A DNA stretch of 64,000 nt from Bisporella sp. PMI_857 (taxonomy: Eukaryota > Ascomycota > Leotiomycetes > Helotiales > Helotiaceae). The stretch is from assembly GCA_021307315.1 (NCBI GenBank), contig JAJSPD010000023.1:310001-374000 (forward strand), read 5' to 3'. A model generated the notes under the pieces. The model did not search any database. It saw nothing but the letters and a program-made list of their open reading frames with translations, and was not told where the DNA came from. This document shows, one piece after another, positions 12,973 to 25,167 of this stretch. The position numbers and the translations under genes are program-made. Within the stretch, counting starts at the first letter, position 1; each line of letters opens with the position of its first letter.

Positions 12973-14724
12973 ATGAGAGCTTTTGCTCAATTATCAATTG
13001 CTGCTGTTGCCGCGCTTAGCAGTGCTCTGTTTGCAACATCCGTTGGTGCCGCGGATCTTCCGTCCATTGTAATCAAAGTACGATAGCTTGCCAAAGCCCA
13101 GCCCCCATTATCACTCACCATCATACTAATATCATTTCAGGGATCACACTTCTTCTACCCAAATGGTACCGAATTCTTTATTCGTGGTATTGCATATCAG
13201 CAAGATGTCGGCACAAACGGCACAACTTCAGGGACATCCTCGTTCTCGGATCCGCTGGCAGATGAAGCTGGGTGCAGGCGCGATATTCCCCTCCTCCAAG
13301 AGTTAGGCACAAATGTCATACGTGTATATGCTATCAACGCTTCTTTGGACCATAGTGTCTGCATGGGTTTGCTCCAGGCTGCTGGAATTTATCTCATTCA
13401 AGATCTCTCAAATCCTAGCCAGTCTATTGTCCGAAATGATCCAGAATGGACTACGGATCTTTTCGCCTCATACGCCGCAGTCATCGACACACTCGCTCCT
13501 TACTCAAACGTTCTTGGTTTCTTCGCCGGTAACGAAGTTTCCAATGAGGTTAATAACACCGTCGCTAGTGCTTTTGTAAAGGCTGCTGTCCGCGACATGA
13601 AGGCATACATCAAAACCAAGAGCTACCGGTCGTCTCTTGGCGTTGGCTATGCTACTAACGATGACCCAGCTATCCGAATTCCACTGGCACACTACTTCAA
13701 CTGCGGTGATGACCCAGCCGCTGCCATTGATTTCTGGGGTTACAACATCTACTCCTGGTGTGGAGACTCTTCATTCACAGAGTCCGGTTATGACCAACGG
13801 ACTTTGGAATTCGCCAACTACTCTGTCCCTGCATTCTTCGCTGAGTATGGGTGCAATACTGTCCAACCCCGCACATTCACTGAAGTTCAAGCTATCTATG
13901 GCAAGAACATGACCGGCGTCTGGTCTGGTGGTATTATGTACATGTACTTCCAAGAAACCAATGATTATGGTATGTAACAGCCAATTTTTTATTCAAACTA
14001 TCACTCATGAATAATAGGACTCGTTTCTATCACAAACGGACAAGCTAGCAAGCTCCCAGACTTCACTGCCCTCAAGAAGCAGCTAGCGTTGGCAACCCCT
14101 ACTAACACACCTTCGTCGGCTTATGTCGTTTCGAATACTGTTGCTCAGGCTTGCCCCCCGACCGGCACCGACTGGGCTGCATCAAGCACGCTCCCACCCA
14201 TTGCCAATGCTGAACTCTGCAGCTGTATGGTCAGCTCTCTCTCTTGTATTCCTAAGACCGGGTTAACCGGTAACGAGACCGCCGATCTCTTCGATACTGT
14301 CTGTGGACTTGATAATGCTGCATGCGATGGCATCACTGCCGATGCTGAGACTGGCGTTTATGGTGCCTACTCTATGTGCGATGCTTACTCAAAGCTGGCG
14401 TTTGCCTTCGACCAGTACTATCAATCCCAGAACAAGGCCAGCACGGCATGCGACTTTGGCGGGAATGCCCAGACACAAGACGGCTCTACCAGCGGTAGCT
14501 GCTCAGGCTTGGTTGATGCTGCTGGCACTGCGGGAACTGGAACAGTCACGGCAATTCCAACTGGTACCGGCACTGGTTCCACAAGTGGAGGATCTAGCAC
14601 CCCCATCAAGTCCAAAGGTGCTGCTGGTGGGTTGACCGTTCCTCGATTCGACACTGGAGCCCTGCAGCTCGGAGCGTATGTTTTGGTCGCTGGCCTTGCC
14701 GGTGCAGGCATGATTCTTTTGTAA
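12973..14724 (+). CDS. GPI-anchored 1,3-beta-glucanosyltransferase (GH72 + X8/CBM43)
   Basis: Gas/Gel-family enzyme that cuts and religates 1,3-beta-glucan chains at the cell surface. Exons 12973-13077, 13141-13969 and 14018-14724 give 546 residues; joins read VIK-GSHFF and NDYG-LVS. A signal peptide covers about residues 1-26. The GH72 domain follows, with the acid/base glutamate in FFAGNEVSN (E167) and the nucleophile in FFAEYGCN (E270), about 103 residues apart as usual. A cysteine-rich X8 module (about residues 345-450, [10 protein letters not shown]) makes it a GH72+ member. A Ser/Thr/Gly linker and a C-terminal hydrophobic tail signal GPI anchoring. Which Gel paralogue it is cannot be settled without a tree. 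Confidence 0.96.
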
Positions 14725-15259
14725 ATGATCTAGAATGGTGCTATATTGTATTACCTGCATTTTAGGAGTCTGTGGGATGCTTGGATTTTGAGTCCACGTG
14801 CTAGACTATCTCTTTCTTAGTCACACTGTGACATGCCGCTCCTTACTGAGGCAAGCTATCAAGGGGATGTTGTATATTAATTAGAAAGCGTCGTAATCTT
14901 ACGGGAACGATAGTTGATTGAAACATGATGTCTGAGTTCCATCTCTTATTGCGGCACCTTTCGTGACCTCGGTTCTAGAAACTTAGGATACAAGTTAAAA
15001 TCTATACGTCTACAGGAAATGTTCTATATCACTTTAAAATTCCAGAGGACAGAACATCTTATTTTTTTTCCTTGTGAATGAACCGAATCAGAATTTCTCA
15101 ATATTTGGTTTGAAAGCTTCCAATTAGGGGGGCAGCCCGTCACCACGGCAACCACGGATCAACACCCACACCTCAATTCTCGATGAAAATCTATGACTGC
15201 AGCAAAAAGCTCTATTACTACTAATTATCAACGACAAAAAGGCGAAGTATCTTATCGCG
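14725..15259. other. Spacer, nothing recognised
   Basis: AT-leaning DNA between two same-strand genes. It holds the 3' flank of the GH72 gene and the promoter of the SprT-like gene. No motif stands out. Confidence 0.6.
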
Positions 15260-17507
15260 ATGGTGAAGCTAGTAGTGGAGGATAGCGACGATGAGCTTCC
15301 GGATGTGAAGGACTTGCTGCCGCCGACAATGGCGGTAGAGAAGGCACGTGAGATAAAGGGGGTGTAGGGAGCAGCACGGGGAAGAACCTAAAGAAAAAGA
15401 GGGTTCTGAAGCAGAGGGCTGATAACCCGCTGCTAAGGAAGATTGTCGTGGAGAAGGAGGAGGGAGAGGGAAAGAGGCGGGCGAGGACGCGCGGGAGGAG
15501 GTTTGAGAAGGTGGAGGAGATTAGGGATTCTCAGGAGGGGGCGAATGAGGTTGGTTCTGGGGAGGAGAGGGTGGATATGGATATGGAGCCTGAGGTGAAT
15601 AGCGTACCGGCTCGAGATACGGTTAAAATGCTGGATGTGACATCTCGTCATGCGTTAGCGTTAGCAAAGGCTTCGAGGGGGAACTCGGGGGGAGAACCAG
15701 GAGAAACCGTTCTCCGGAAGGATAGGCCGATGTTATCCTCAAAAACATCAAAAACGGCATCTAAGGCAGTGAGGGCTAAACCAAAACTTGTCGAGCGAAG
15801 TATTGACGACTCGGAGGAAGACGTCTTGGAGAGGTGGAACGATGAGAGCGATGACATGTCGGATTTCATTGTTAATGACAGCGAGGTCGAGATTTTGGAA
15901 ACCCCGCCGCAAAGAACTTCACGGAAGCTCGTAAGAGGGAGGAGGCCGGTGAAGGAGAAGGGAGACTTGGAGCGGTTGATGGAGGAGTTGAATGTCGAGG
16001 ACGATGCTTCTGATCTTCTTGAGGAACGTGCTAGGGTGAATGGAAGGGGGAAAGATAAGGAGAGTAGACTGAGCAGAGATAAACGTGGTATGTCTATCCC
16101 TTCAAAATTTTGAGCCACTCATGCCTTGGGGTGTGTACTCTTTTATGGAAAGAGCAATGCTGATATTAAATAGACCCAATTCGGGAAGCAGTACTCGAAG
16201 AAGAATACAACATCAACAAACAGCCTCCAAAATTAAAACATCCTTCTCAATCCAGCATCGATATTGATGACCCATTTACTCTCAAATTGTAAGTATATCA
16301 CCTGTATAATCTCGTTTATTTACTAATATAAGGCAGCTCACCATCAGAAAACCGCCCAAGAAAAGCCTCCAAAGAGACGCGTTTCTCAACACCTCCTGGA
16401 AGCCCCATACTCAAGCCAAAAGGCCTACAATCTCCCAAAAAGATTCCAAGGATACCATCCACCCCCCATCCTCAAAGCATGGACGATTTCTGGAGTCAGG
16501 ATGTGATCAACGACTGGAACGACGAGTATTCGCCACGCAAGATCCCTAAATCCCCAGTCAAAACACTATTCTCCAAGAACGTATCTGCACCCAACGGCCT
16601 AATTCTCTCACCCAAGAAGACTACAGTGAAGCCAGACCGCATAGCGAAAGATGTCAAAAAAGCCTTTGAGCAACAAAAACACACCATCGCAGAGTCTTTC
16701 CTCCTCGAGCTCGATTCCACAATAACCAATGGGCAGATCGCAAAACTTGCGGAATGCACAGGAGGTGTAAAGCTCGTCTGGAGCAAGAAACTGAACACAA
16801 CCGCCGGACGTGCAAACTGGAAGCGCGAGACAATTCGCTCTACAACCCTAGTGGGCCCAAACGGCAAACCTATGAACACTTATCGACATTATGCGTCCAT
16901 CGAGCTCGCAGAAAAAGTGATCGATGATGAAGACCGCTTACTAAACGTGATAGCGCACGAATTCTGCCATCTCGCCAACTTCATGATCAGCAACATCAAA
17001 ACCAACCCCCACGGCAAAGAATTCAAAGCCTGGGCCGTCAAAGTCTCCCGCCACTTCGGTGATCGTGGAATAGAAGTCACGACAAAGCATTCTTACACTA
17101 TTGATTATAAGTATATCTGGCAGTGCACGAGCTGTGCACTGGAGTTTAAGAGGCATAGTAAGAGTATTGATCCTGCGAGGCACCAGTGCGGGAGCTGTAA
17201 GAGTAAGTTGGCGCAAGTTAAGCCTGTGCCGAGGGCGACGGGTGTTGGGAAGACGGAGTATCAGGTTTTCATGAAGGAGCAGATGGCTGTTGTGCGACGG
17301 GAAAACCCCGGGAGTCCGCAAAAAGAGATTTTGGGCTTGGTAGGCAAGAAGTATCAAGAGTATAAGGCGGGCAAGACTTCGGGGAAGAGTGAAGAGAGCG
17401 CGGAGATTATGGAACATGGGGTGGGTAGCAAGGAGAGCACACCAGAGGAGGATGGGCTGGATGTAGTGTCGAGGAAGTTGGACTTTCTAGACTTGACCAG
17501 TCCCTGA
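15260..17507 (+). CDS. SprT-like DNA-protein crosslink protease, GCNA type
   Basis: Predicted nuclear metalloprotease for DNA-protein crosslink repair. Clear exons are 15368-16087, 16174-16288 and 16337-17507. A probable first exon starts at 15260 (MVKLVVEDSDDELPDVKDLL), but its frame runs into a stop at 15365 (see findings). With the frame repaired the product is about 697 residues: an acidic disordered N-terminal half, a SprT domain with HEFCH (HExxH) and NPHGKEF for the third ligand, a zinc ribbon (CTSC about 15 residues before CGSC) and a basic HMG-box-like C terminus (EYQVFMKEQM). Acidic disorder, SprT, ribbon and HMG box in this order define GCNA/ACRC. If the first exon is not used, an in-frame ATG at about 15577 could start translation. 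The two later introns are 86 and 48 bp. Confidence 0.85.
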
Positions 17508-17760
17508 GTTTATGTACGAGGTATCCGAGACAAACCGTGTACTATCTAAGTTGTCATAACAGTTCGTAATGGTATACGCGAAGACTATCTACCAGATTTC
17601 CATACCTTCCATTTCACATCTCGCATGATATCCAGCGACTATGCTCTTCGAAATCTCCCTCAAAGTCTTTTGATCCCATAAAAGCCGCACCCGCAGTCCT
17701 TTATCCCATCCCAATCTCCCTCGTCGAAGATTTAGTAAATGAAAAAGAAAAAGTGTGAAC

Positions 17761-18541
17761 CTAAACCTCTTTAAAAAGCCCCCAATCCTTAATCTTGAAC
17801 GTCTCCCATATCTTCGCCGCATACTCGACCGCGTCGCTGATCAAGCGACCCTGCTTCCCCAGCTGCAGATCAACCTCCTCCTCCGAGTACTCGCCCTTGA
17901 TATGCGGCACGTTGATCGTGATCAGGACGTCCGTGGACTCGCGCTCCAGCCTGATGAGGTTAAGGACGATGGCCGTGAAGTCCGGGGGGGCGGCGGCGGT
18001 GGATTTGGGATCTGGCGTCGGCGTTTGCGTGGCGATCAGCGTGTAGGCCGGCGTATCTTCTCTGCACAATCCCCCCCCTGGACTTAGCAATATGCACTGG
18101 AGGGGAGGCAAGGAAAAGGTGGACGAAGGGAGGGGCACGTGATGGAGGATGGAGAAATGGGGGAAAGAATGAGGGGGACGAACGGGAGCTTCGAGAAGAC
18201 GGTGTTGGCTGTGCTCCACACCTTCACGGCGTCGGTGTCCGAATCCACGATGTCCTCCAGGTGCGTGGTCATGGCGGCGCCGTCTATCGCGGGGCTGCTG
18301 CCCGCCTTGCCTACGCGCTCCGTGATGTCGAAGATTATGCTTGTGAAGCCGTCCTTGTCGAGGTAGACCTCTTGATGGTCGGGCACCTGGCGCATCGTGC
18401 TTTCGGGGGAGAAGCCGGTTAGCGAAGACTCGTTAAAAGAGGGGGGGGAATGGATATGCGGTACCTAACGTCGACGAAGGACGACGGGAGGTCGACAGTG
18501 AGCGCCCCGCCAAAGAGGCGTGTGCTTCGATAGGTTGCCAT
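17761..18541 (-). CDS. MOG1: Nuclear import factor Mog1
   Basis: Mog1 binds Ran (Gsp1) and promotes nucleotide release and nuclear protein import. Exons 18541-18465, 18399-18184 and 18061-17761 give 197 residues; introns are 65 and 122 bp. The N terminus RLFGGALTVDLPSSFVDVS and the following VPDHQEVYLD are the family signature, where the acidic/aromatic stretch contacts Ran. The C-terminal third matches the usual Mog1 ending (ISDAVEYAAKIWETFKIKDW). It is convergent with the SprT-like gene, 253 bp apart. Unspliced frames run on through the donors and would truncate the protein. Confidence 0.9.
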
Positions 18542-19593
18542 GTTGAGCGGTTATTTCAATCTGACTTTGTATATAGCTTGATCACCGAGGTCTGAGGAAA
18601 TAAAAAAAAAAGGGGGGGGGGGGGGTTCGTGATGTTGTAGTCCTTAGATTTGCTCAAGTTGGTGTGCTGCCTCTCCACTTCTCGGTATGAAATTAGTCGC
18701 TTGTCTAAGAATCCTGAGGGAATCAAAAGGATCAGCTTGCAGCAATATGTGACAAAATGTGTGAAGTATGAGTCAAACCTCAAGTTTCACAGCATGTATT
18801 TCTTGGTGAAGACTTCCTATCAAAGGGACTTTGGTGGTGACCGTTGACGTAGTTGTGAGTTTGTGGCTCAGGCAGCCTCGCAGCCTTGTGTGGAGGAGCT
18901 GTCTCGCTTGGGTGGCAATATCTAAAAACGCTAGTGATGTCGGAAAGATGAGAAAAGAGCCAAAAAAAAAATCTCCCGTCGGTAGCAAGGCTTTCTGGAT
19001 ATGAAGTTTCCAGGAACAAGAAGTAAATATCCGGTATACTAAAGGCCCAAAAGAGCAAAAGGATCTGGGCGAACCAGAAGTTTGGGTACAAAGATTTGAT
19101 GAATGGAGTATTTTGGGCATGAACCACGGTCATCTCTGGTAAAAGGCCTTGGAGATAATTAGCTACAACGCCTTTGCACGCGAAGTTGGAAAAACTTACA
19201 AGAAATGAATTCTAGAATAGTTTGTCCCACTCCGGATTTGAAAAGTGCTTAAATAAATCTATAAGGGTAGAATAAAATGTGCGTGGGGGGGAGGTACGTA
19301 GAGACCAATCAGAATGAAGCTTCTGGGACAACGTCGGAGCTAGAAACAATAGGAATTAAGTTTCTGGATGTTTGTTTGTATGGGAAACTGTATTGATACA
19401 TCCACCTTTGATTTGATTATTGATATGTAATAGAAACGAAAGGCCGGCCAATAATGTTTTCACAGCCATTGTCATCCCTAGCTGTCTCTCTTAACAGCTT
19501 ACGTCTAAATTAACCCCGCCATTTCCGGATTCAAGCTCAACTTCCTCTGTTATCCTGTATCCCATCTACGCTTCCTACAGATAAATATCCAAA
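18542..19593. other. Divergent spacer between MOG1 and the HIT gene
   Basis: Holds both promoters. A 10-A run followed by a 14-G run lies at 18602-18625, an unstable homopolymer. Two overlapping frames on the minus strand at 18773-19133 have no motif or codon logic and are left out. Confidence 0.55.
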
Positions 19594-20307
19594 ATGTCTT
19601 CAGCAGCAGCCTGCATATTCTGCAAGATCGTGAAAGGTGTTCCTCCCAATTAATCCTTCCGAAGCGGTAACTAACAAACTGCAGGAGACATTCCCTCTTT
19701 CAAGCTCTTCGAGTCCGACAAGATCTTTGCTTTCCTTGACATCAATCCACTAAGCAAAGGCCATGCGGTATGGCCAATTGTGTCTGCTCTAGTCATATTT
19801 TATCCCCCAGAACAGTCGAGCTGATTGCGACTTTCCTAGCTTGTGATCCCCAAACACCACGGCGAGAAATTGGCAGATATCCCGGACGATGCATTGAGCG
19901 AGATCCTGGTACGTTATATTCATTGAAGGGAGGATGGTGATGGGGCTAGTGGCTAAAGTCTTAGTAGCCGGTGGTGAAGAAGCTTGTTCTGGCGACTGGC
20001 GCGGAGAACTATAATGTCCTACAGAATAATGGAAGGCTTGCGCATCAGGAGGTTGGACATGTAAGTTTTTTTCCGAGGGACGATTATGTGACATACCTGC
20101 TAACGGTGGTGTTAGGTTCATTTCCATATGGTACGTGATCTTGAGAAGGCTTACAAAGAAGGATGCAGGTTAGGAGGATCGGCTACTAATGATGTACAGA
20201 TCCCTAAGCCAAATGAGACAGAAGGGCTAGGTATTGGGTGGCCACAGCAGAAGATAGACATGGACGAGCTGAAGAAATTGGGTGAGCAGATCAAGGCAAA
20301 GATGTGA
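19594..20307 (+). CDS. HNT1: HIT-family nucleoside phosphoramidase (Hint type)
   Basis: Hint proteins hydrolyse adenosine 5'-monophosphoramidate and related substrates. Six exons: 19594-19636, 19685-19767, 19840-19908, 19968-20060, 20116-20130 and 20200-20307, giving 136 residues. The sequence starts MSSAAACIFCKIVKG, continues DIPSFKLFESDKIFAFLDI and LVIPKHHGEKLADIP, and reaches the catalytic H-V-H-F-H-M triad followed by IPKPNE. The triad is split: the first His ends exon 4, and the next two lie in the 15-nt exon 5 (VHFHM). Length and motif order match Hint1; yeast HNT1 is the closest named relative. Introns are 48, 72, 59, 55 and 69 bp. Confidence 0.93.
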
Positions 20308-20835
20308 TATCAAGAACTGGAGGAGTTGGGACGAAACACGTGTTATACTGTCAGTCTTATGATAACGGCTTTATGAATTGTATAACGGTCCCTATTATAA
20401 GTGTCTTGCTCTGTGATTAACAAATACTTTCAATTCCAGGCAGCAAATACGCTGTATCGGTCCGGTCATATATTAGCCTGCATGTCAAAAATTATCTCAA
20501 CGATTCATATCAATGTGCAAGGAGAATGGGAGTCAAAGTGGGTGGATTTGCCGCAAAGCTTGTATCAATCAGTGAAAAATAGCATATTCAGGTACATAGG
20601 CCCGATCCAATGTTCTATAGCATAATGTTTTCATTTATTTGTGCTCTCTGGTAAGAGACCACACCCTAGCTCTAGATATGTTGTTCAAGGCTTGAATGGT
20701 AGTTTCAGCCATGGGTGTTGAGGCTCAATACCCTTTTCTTGTATGAAGCACTCATCGTCGGCCAGAATAACCTACGTTTCCATAGTAGCTTCCTGCGTTT
20801 GATTTTTTATCTTACATTTCATCAACAGCTTTCCT
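20308..20835. other. Convergent spacer, nothing recognised
   Basis: Lies between the 3' ends of the HIT gene and RRP6. AT-rich; no coding signal or structured element seen. Confidence 0.6.
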
Positions 20836-23668
20836 TCACTTCCTGAACGTATGGCTCTTCCCTGGTCTTTCGGTTTGCAACCTCCGCAGTCCGCCTGGAG
20901 CGTTCTCAGACTTGGAATAAGGATCGAATGTCTTCTTTTGTTGCGAAGCTCCACGGTCGCCTGTAATGTTCTTCCCATGCATCACTGATGGAGCCTTACT
21001 ATAGTCGAATGGCGCTTCCTCTTCCTGTACCTCAGCTGCGGCCTCCGAGGCCTTAGCAAGCCTCTTTTGGCGCTTACGTTCTAATTTCGCTGCTCGTCTG
21101 AGAGCTTTGGTATCCTTCTCCTCCCCATCATCAACATCATTCAATGAGATATCGTACTCGCCTGCTGTATCCATAGCCTCTTCATCGGAAATGATGTCAC
21201 TTTTTCTTTTGTTTCCTCGTTTTAACACGAAAGGTTCATCTTTCGTTGTTGCTTGCGCAGGAGGAGATGACATGACCGGTACGACATTATCTGTTCTTAG
21301 CCGATCTGTTATGGGAGGAGTTGTGAATATTTCAGATGATAACTGAGGTAGAGGAACAGCCAGTCGTAGTGAATCACTATCATCGACCACAGCTGGAGAG
21401 TCCCAGAAACTACTTCCAAAAGCGCCGCCCCAGAAGGAAGATTGTTCGCTTATAAGCTGGGTATCGTCTACAAGCGCTAGTAGTGTTTTCGGTGCAGACT
21501 CTCCGGCTATAGATGTCGCTGTCGCGTTCATTAGTGAGCCCGCGGCCTTAGGCCGCATCACGTCCATCATACTGGGACCGTCTCGACCTTGAGCCTTGGC
21601 TTCATGAATGAGCTTCAATAACTCTCCTGTCCGAGACTTCACATTGTGTGAGATAGGCTGGAGAAGGCCAAGTAATGCTATCATATCCTTAGGCATTAGC
21701 TTAGCAAGAGTGAAAATAACGTGGTTCGGCATAATGTATGTGGTGCTGTCATCGTCTATGCGTGCTATATTATCCCGCCACCCATGGACAGCTTTGAATA
21801 CGGCAAATTGTTCGCTATTGAGTAAAGCTGGTGTTTTGTATAAAAGATTGTACCATCCACCCGGTCCCTTGCCGTTTTCTGCATCATAATTCTGTCTTTC
21901 ATATCGAAGAAGGGATGTCTCTTTCGACTTTTGAAGAACGATCTCAATTCGATTTTCATCAGGAACATCTGGGTTTGTTCGATCTATCAACTCGTTGCGT
22001 AGATTGTCGAAAATATAAAGAAGGTAGTGAGTATCAGCTCTAGCGTAGAAAAACATTTCCTCTGGTAATGGTCTGTCTGCATTTCAGCAATGTACATCTG
22101 CGTAGATTAGAGTAAATAGCCTACCGTATTCTCCAATCGGCCATTTGATACTTTTTGTCGGCATCGAAATTGATGAACTTCTTGAGTAAAAAGGCCAAGC
22201 TGCCTCCTTCATATTGCAAAGCCCGAGATGCATAATGCGTGTCGAACAATCCAACGATATACAGCCCAAGGTCTCGCTGAAGCCACACAATATCCATGTA
22301 CGCACCGTGAAAGACCTATGTTGTCAGAGTTTATCCTAATGCTCTATGGATAGATAAAAAAAAAAGTACCTTGATGATGTTCGGGTTCGCAAAAACTTCA
22401 TTCAGGACCTGAAGTTCTTGCCGCCACGGCCTTAACGTGTCTACAATCCAATCTTTGCTGCGCGTGCTAATTTGCATCAGTGATGTGAGGCCCACATATG
22501 ATCTTGTATCGTGATGTTCAAGATCAACGGCTATTTCAGATACAGTCCTAAGCTCCGCCAACATCTCCATTACTCCATCTATAGTGTCCACGAAGATTGC
22601 TGAAGTAGTCTCAACTGGCTGGTAACGGAGTGGAACTGCCTTTCGATATATAACTGTAGGATAATTTAGATGCGAGATTTCTGTTTCGTAAGGATGTCGG
22701 TATCTAAATAGCTTGTCAGCATGTCCTAGCGCATCCTCCGTCATGATCTACTTCTCGCTCTAATATCCGAGACTCTCTCTTTGATGCTTGATCAAGTATT
22801 CAGGTAACAAGAAAGAAAATATAGAGCTAGAAAATATGAATAACATAGTCATACTGTTGTTGGCCGAAATCATTTGTGAAAATGGTCAGGCTTTCTTCCA
22901 GGGGCTGTGTAGCATGGGGCTTTGTTTTGAGAATAGGCTTCCATGGTGAGTTATCATTATTGTCTGGTCTGATGTCGAAAGCTAATTGCGGCTTGACCAG
23001 ATTCTGAGTACGAAAAGAATTGCCTAAGGCTGAATAGCTTTTGGCAGTTTTGAATCTGGATTGGTCGGCACTGGTCGTGTCTTCCTTGCGCTTCCTAACC
23101 CCAGTGTACTCGTCCAAGCAGATATCTGTTTTCTCCAGCAGAGAGTCAATGACATCTACAATCCCATGCCACTTGTTCTCTACGTCGTCTGCGTCCTCCA
23201 ACACTGGCGCACTCAGTTCCGCTATGGAAGTTGCAGACTTTAGCAATGCAGTCGAAAGGGCGAGTAAACGAGAGCTTTGTTCATCAAGAGTAGCAGCTGT
23301 GACACACTGTTAGCAAAATACTTGAGATATATAAGACCAAAGGATCTTTTAACGCTTCAGATCGGGATGTACGCGGCTGTAGCGGGACGTACCAAGTTGA
23401 TGATCTAACTGGCGCTGAAACGCAAGGTCCTCTGCAGATATCTGGCCGCAAGTTCTTGTTGCAGCAATCAACTATATATGATATGGTCAGCCAATTGATC
23501 CACAAACTTTTGTTCTTCTAGCGCAATCACCGAGTATGCGCGGTTTGGAATTGAGAATGCCCTGTCTCAGACTCCTTCAAGGGAATAAATCAGCCTTTTG
23601 AAAATCCATGTACATACAGAAGATTGAAGCGTGTCCTGTATGGACTTCAGATCCTGCGTATCGCCCAT
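20836..23668 (-). CDS. RRP6: Exosome 3'-5' exoribonuclease Rrp6
   Basis: Nuclear exosome nuclease that trims rRNA, snoRNA and aberrant transcripts. Six exons, 23668-23618, 23471-23393, 23296-22855, 22703-22370, 22315-22125 and 22072-20836, give 777 residues. The N-terminal PMC2NT region binds the Rrp47 partner ([15 protein letters not shown]). The DEDDy exonuclease follows: motif [15 protein letters not shown] (Asp and Glu), motif II in [19 protein letters not shown], motif [13 protein letters not shown] with its Tyr. An HRDC domain (about residues 435-520) precedes a charged tail that ends in basic, nuclear-signal-like sequence. The join [14 protein letters not shown] removes a 151-bp intron containing a misleading ATG. 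It shares a 227-bp head-to-head promoter with MDM35. Confidence 0.95.
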
Positions 23669-23895
23669 GGCAGCTTTCTGGGTGGCGTACTTTGCTGTTT
23701 GATTTCAACTCAAAAACTATGGAAGTTCAAAGTATTTTGGACCCCTGTGTTGCGATAAGGGCGTTATCTTAGCGCGCCAAGAAATAATTTGTGAGACTCG
23801 GTGGGCCGAACGCTAGCAAATGGCGAGGCTACGGATTTCTCTAAAGCCTTGACAACGATGAAGATCAGGTTCCACACTATAGTACTACTTCAACG
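23669..23895. promoter_or_regulatory. Short bidirectional promoter RRP6 / MDM35
   Basis: Only 227 bp separate the RRP6 start codon (23668, minus) from the MDM35 start codon (23896, plus). No other gene fits, so both promoters must overlap here. I see no recognisable factor site. Confidence 0.6.
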
Positions 23896-24288
23896 ATGTC
23901 GGCATCACTAGCACCTGAATGCAACGAAGTAAAAGAGTAAGAACATGAAATTGATTATCTATAATTTGCTGACCTGAACTTTAGGCGTTATGATTCATGT
24001 TTCCTGAAATGGTACAGCGAAAGTATGGCCGTCCCTCCTTTTGAATTGTATAGGTCCTGATTGAGACAGAATATCTTCGAGGGAAGGGCACTGAAGATGA
24101 ATGCGCTCCTCTGTTTCAAAATTACAAGAAATGTTTGGCTGTTAGTATAAATGTAGAGTGTTAAATCTGACTTGGATCTAATCTTCCAATTACAGGCCGT
24201 ACTGAAGGAACGAGGCATCGACAAGATGTTAGAGGAGGCAAGAGAGGATCACAAGGATAGTGACTCTCTGAACATGCGTGGGAAATAA
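23896..24288 (+). CDS. MDM35: Mitochondrial intermembrane-space protein Mdm35 (TRIAP1 family)
   Basis: Mdm35 partners Ups1/Ups2 in moving phosphatidic acid and phosphatidylserine across the intermembrane space and is folded by the Mia40 pathway. Four exons, 23896-23936, 23985-24022, 24070-24140 and 24196-24288, give 80 residues, close to the usual 80-86. The twin CX9C motifs are exact: the first from Cys9 (C-NEVKERYDS-C), the second C-APLFQNYKK-C, followed by LKERGIDKMLEEA. Introns are 48, 47 and 55 bp; each exon is shorter than 100 nt, so the gene is easily missed by ORF-based calling. Confidence 0.92.
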
Positions 24289-25167
24289 TGTCAGTATAAT
24301 CGCACCTTCTAGAACACAGCTAATGGGCTTGATAGAAGTAGCCGGGCATTAAGAATTTTAGCGGCATCTGGTGGCGTCTGGACGGGTATTGATTGTACAT
24401 TAACCACTGGACTCTCCTTCGGCGGAATTGTTTATATATGGAATATCTCTTCTCTATATGTGGTGAGAGTTCAATCAACTTAGATGAGAGTAGATGCGGA
24501 AGTGTATTAAACAGCCCTACAAATATGTTCTGTGTAGCAGCAGACATTTTGGCAGGACATATCTTGGCATTGTCAAAGTCTCATTCAATTACAGTTTAAT
24601 CGGGCATTCCTCTGGAGAAGTGAAATACGGTTAGGGAGCCTAATGTTTAGTTAAAAGTCGAGATAGATTTGTAGTTATAACGCTTGAACTGATCCTTTCC
24701 GGGTATTGTTTGTGTCTTACATGCAGCAAGACTTGCTTCTGGGCAATGTCGCAAAAACATGACCTTAGATCTTTGACAAATATTTATATTTATTCTCTAT
24801 TCAAAAATCTGAGCACATTTCCAATAACTAAAGTAATCTTGACTAATGTTATTGATTTCGTGAATTCCGAGATGGCATTCCTAGATATCCGTATTTGCAC
24901 GTGCTAGAACTAATTAGCATCCCTGTCGCAACAGGAACGGAACATGAGTGCTGCAAAGTGCCGCTGAACTAGTACAACGCGATCTACTCACAGCCAGCCT
25001 TCCAATTACCCTATTTCGCTATGTGGAAGCACAGAATTTAACTCGTCCATCTCACAGAAAGTTCAATCCAGCAGTATAGTGAGCATTTACCTCAACGCCC
25101 CGTCCTTTTAGCAGCCGCGCGTCATTCTTATCCACGGTAATGCAACAACAGCAGTAGCGAAAAATTA
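24289..25167. other. Spacer, nothing recognised
   Basis: AT-rich DNA between MDM35 and the small membrane protein gene. Frames here are short and motif-free. Confidence 0.55.

Noticed and set aside
18773..19133. Two overlapping minus-strand frames of about 115 codons
   Set aside because: No motif, and both frames are equally open, which points to composition rather than coding.
22331..22744. ATG at 22744 as the start of a separate Rrp6-like ORF
   Set aside because: It lies inside the 151-bp intron 22704-22854; splicing gives the conserved [12 protein letters not shown] join.
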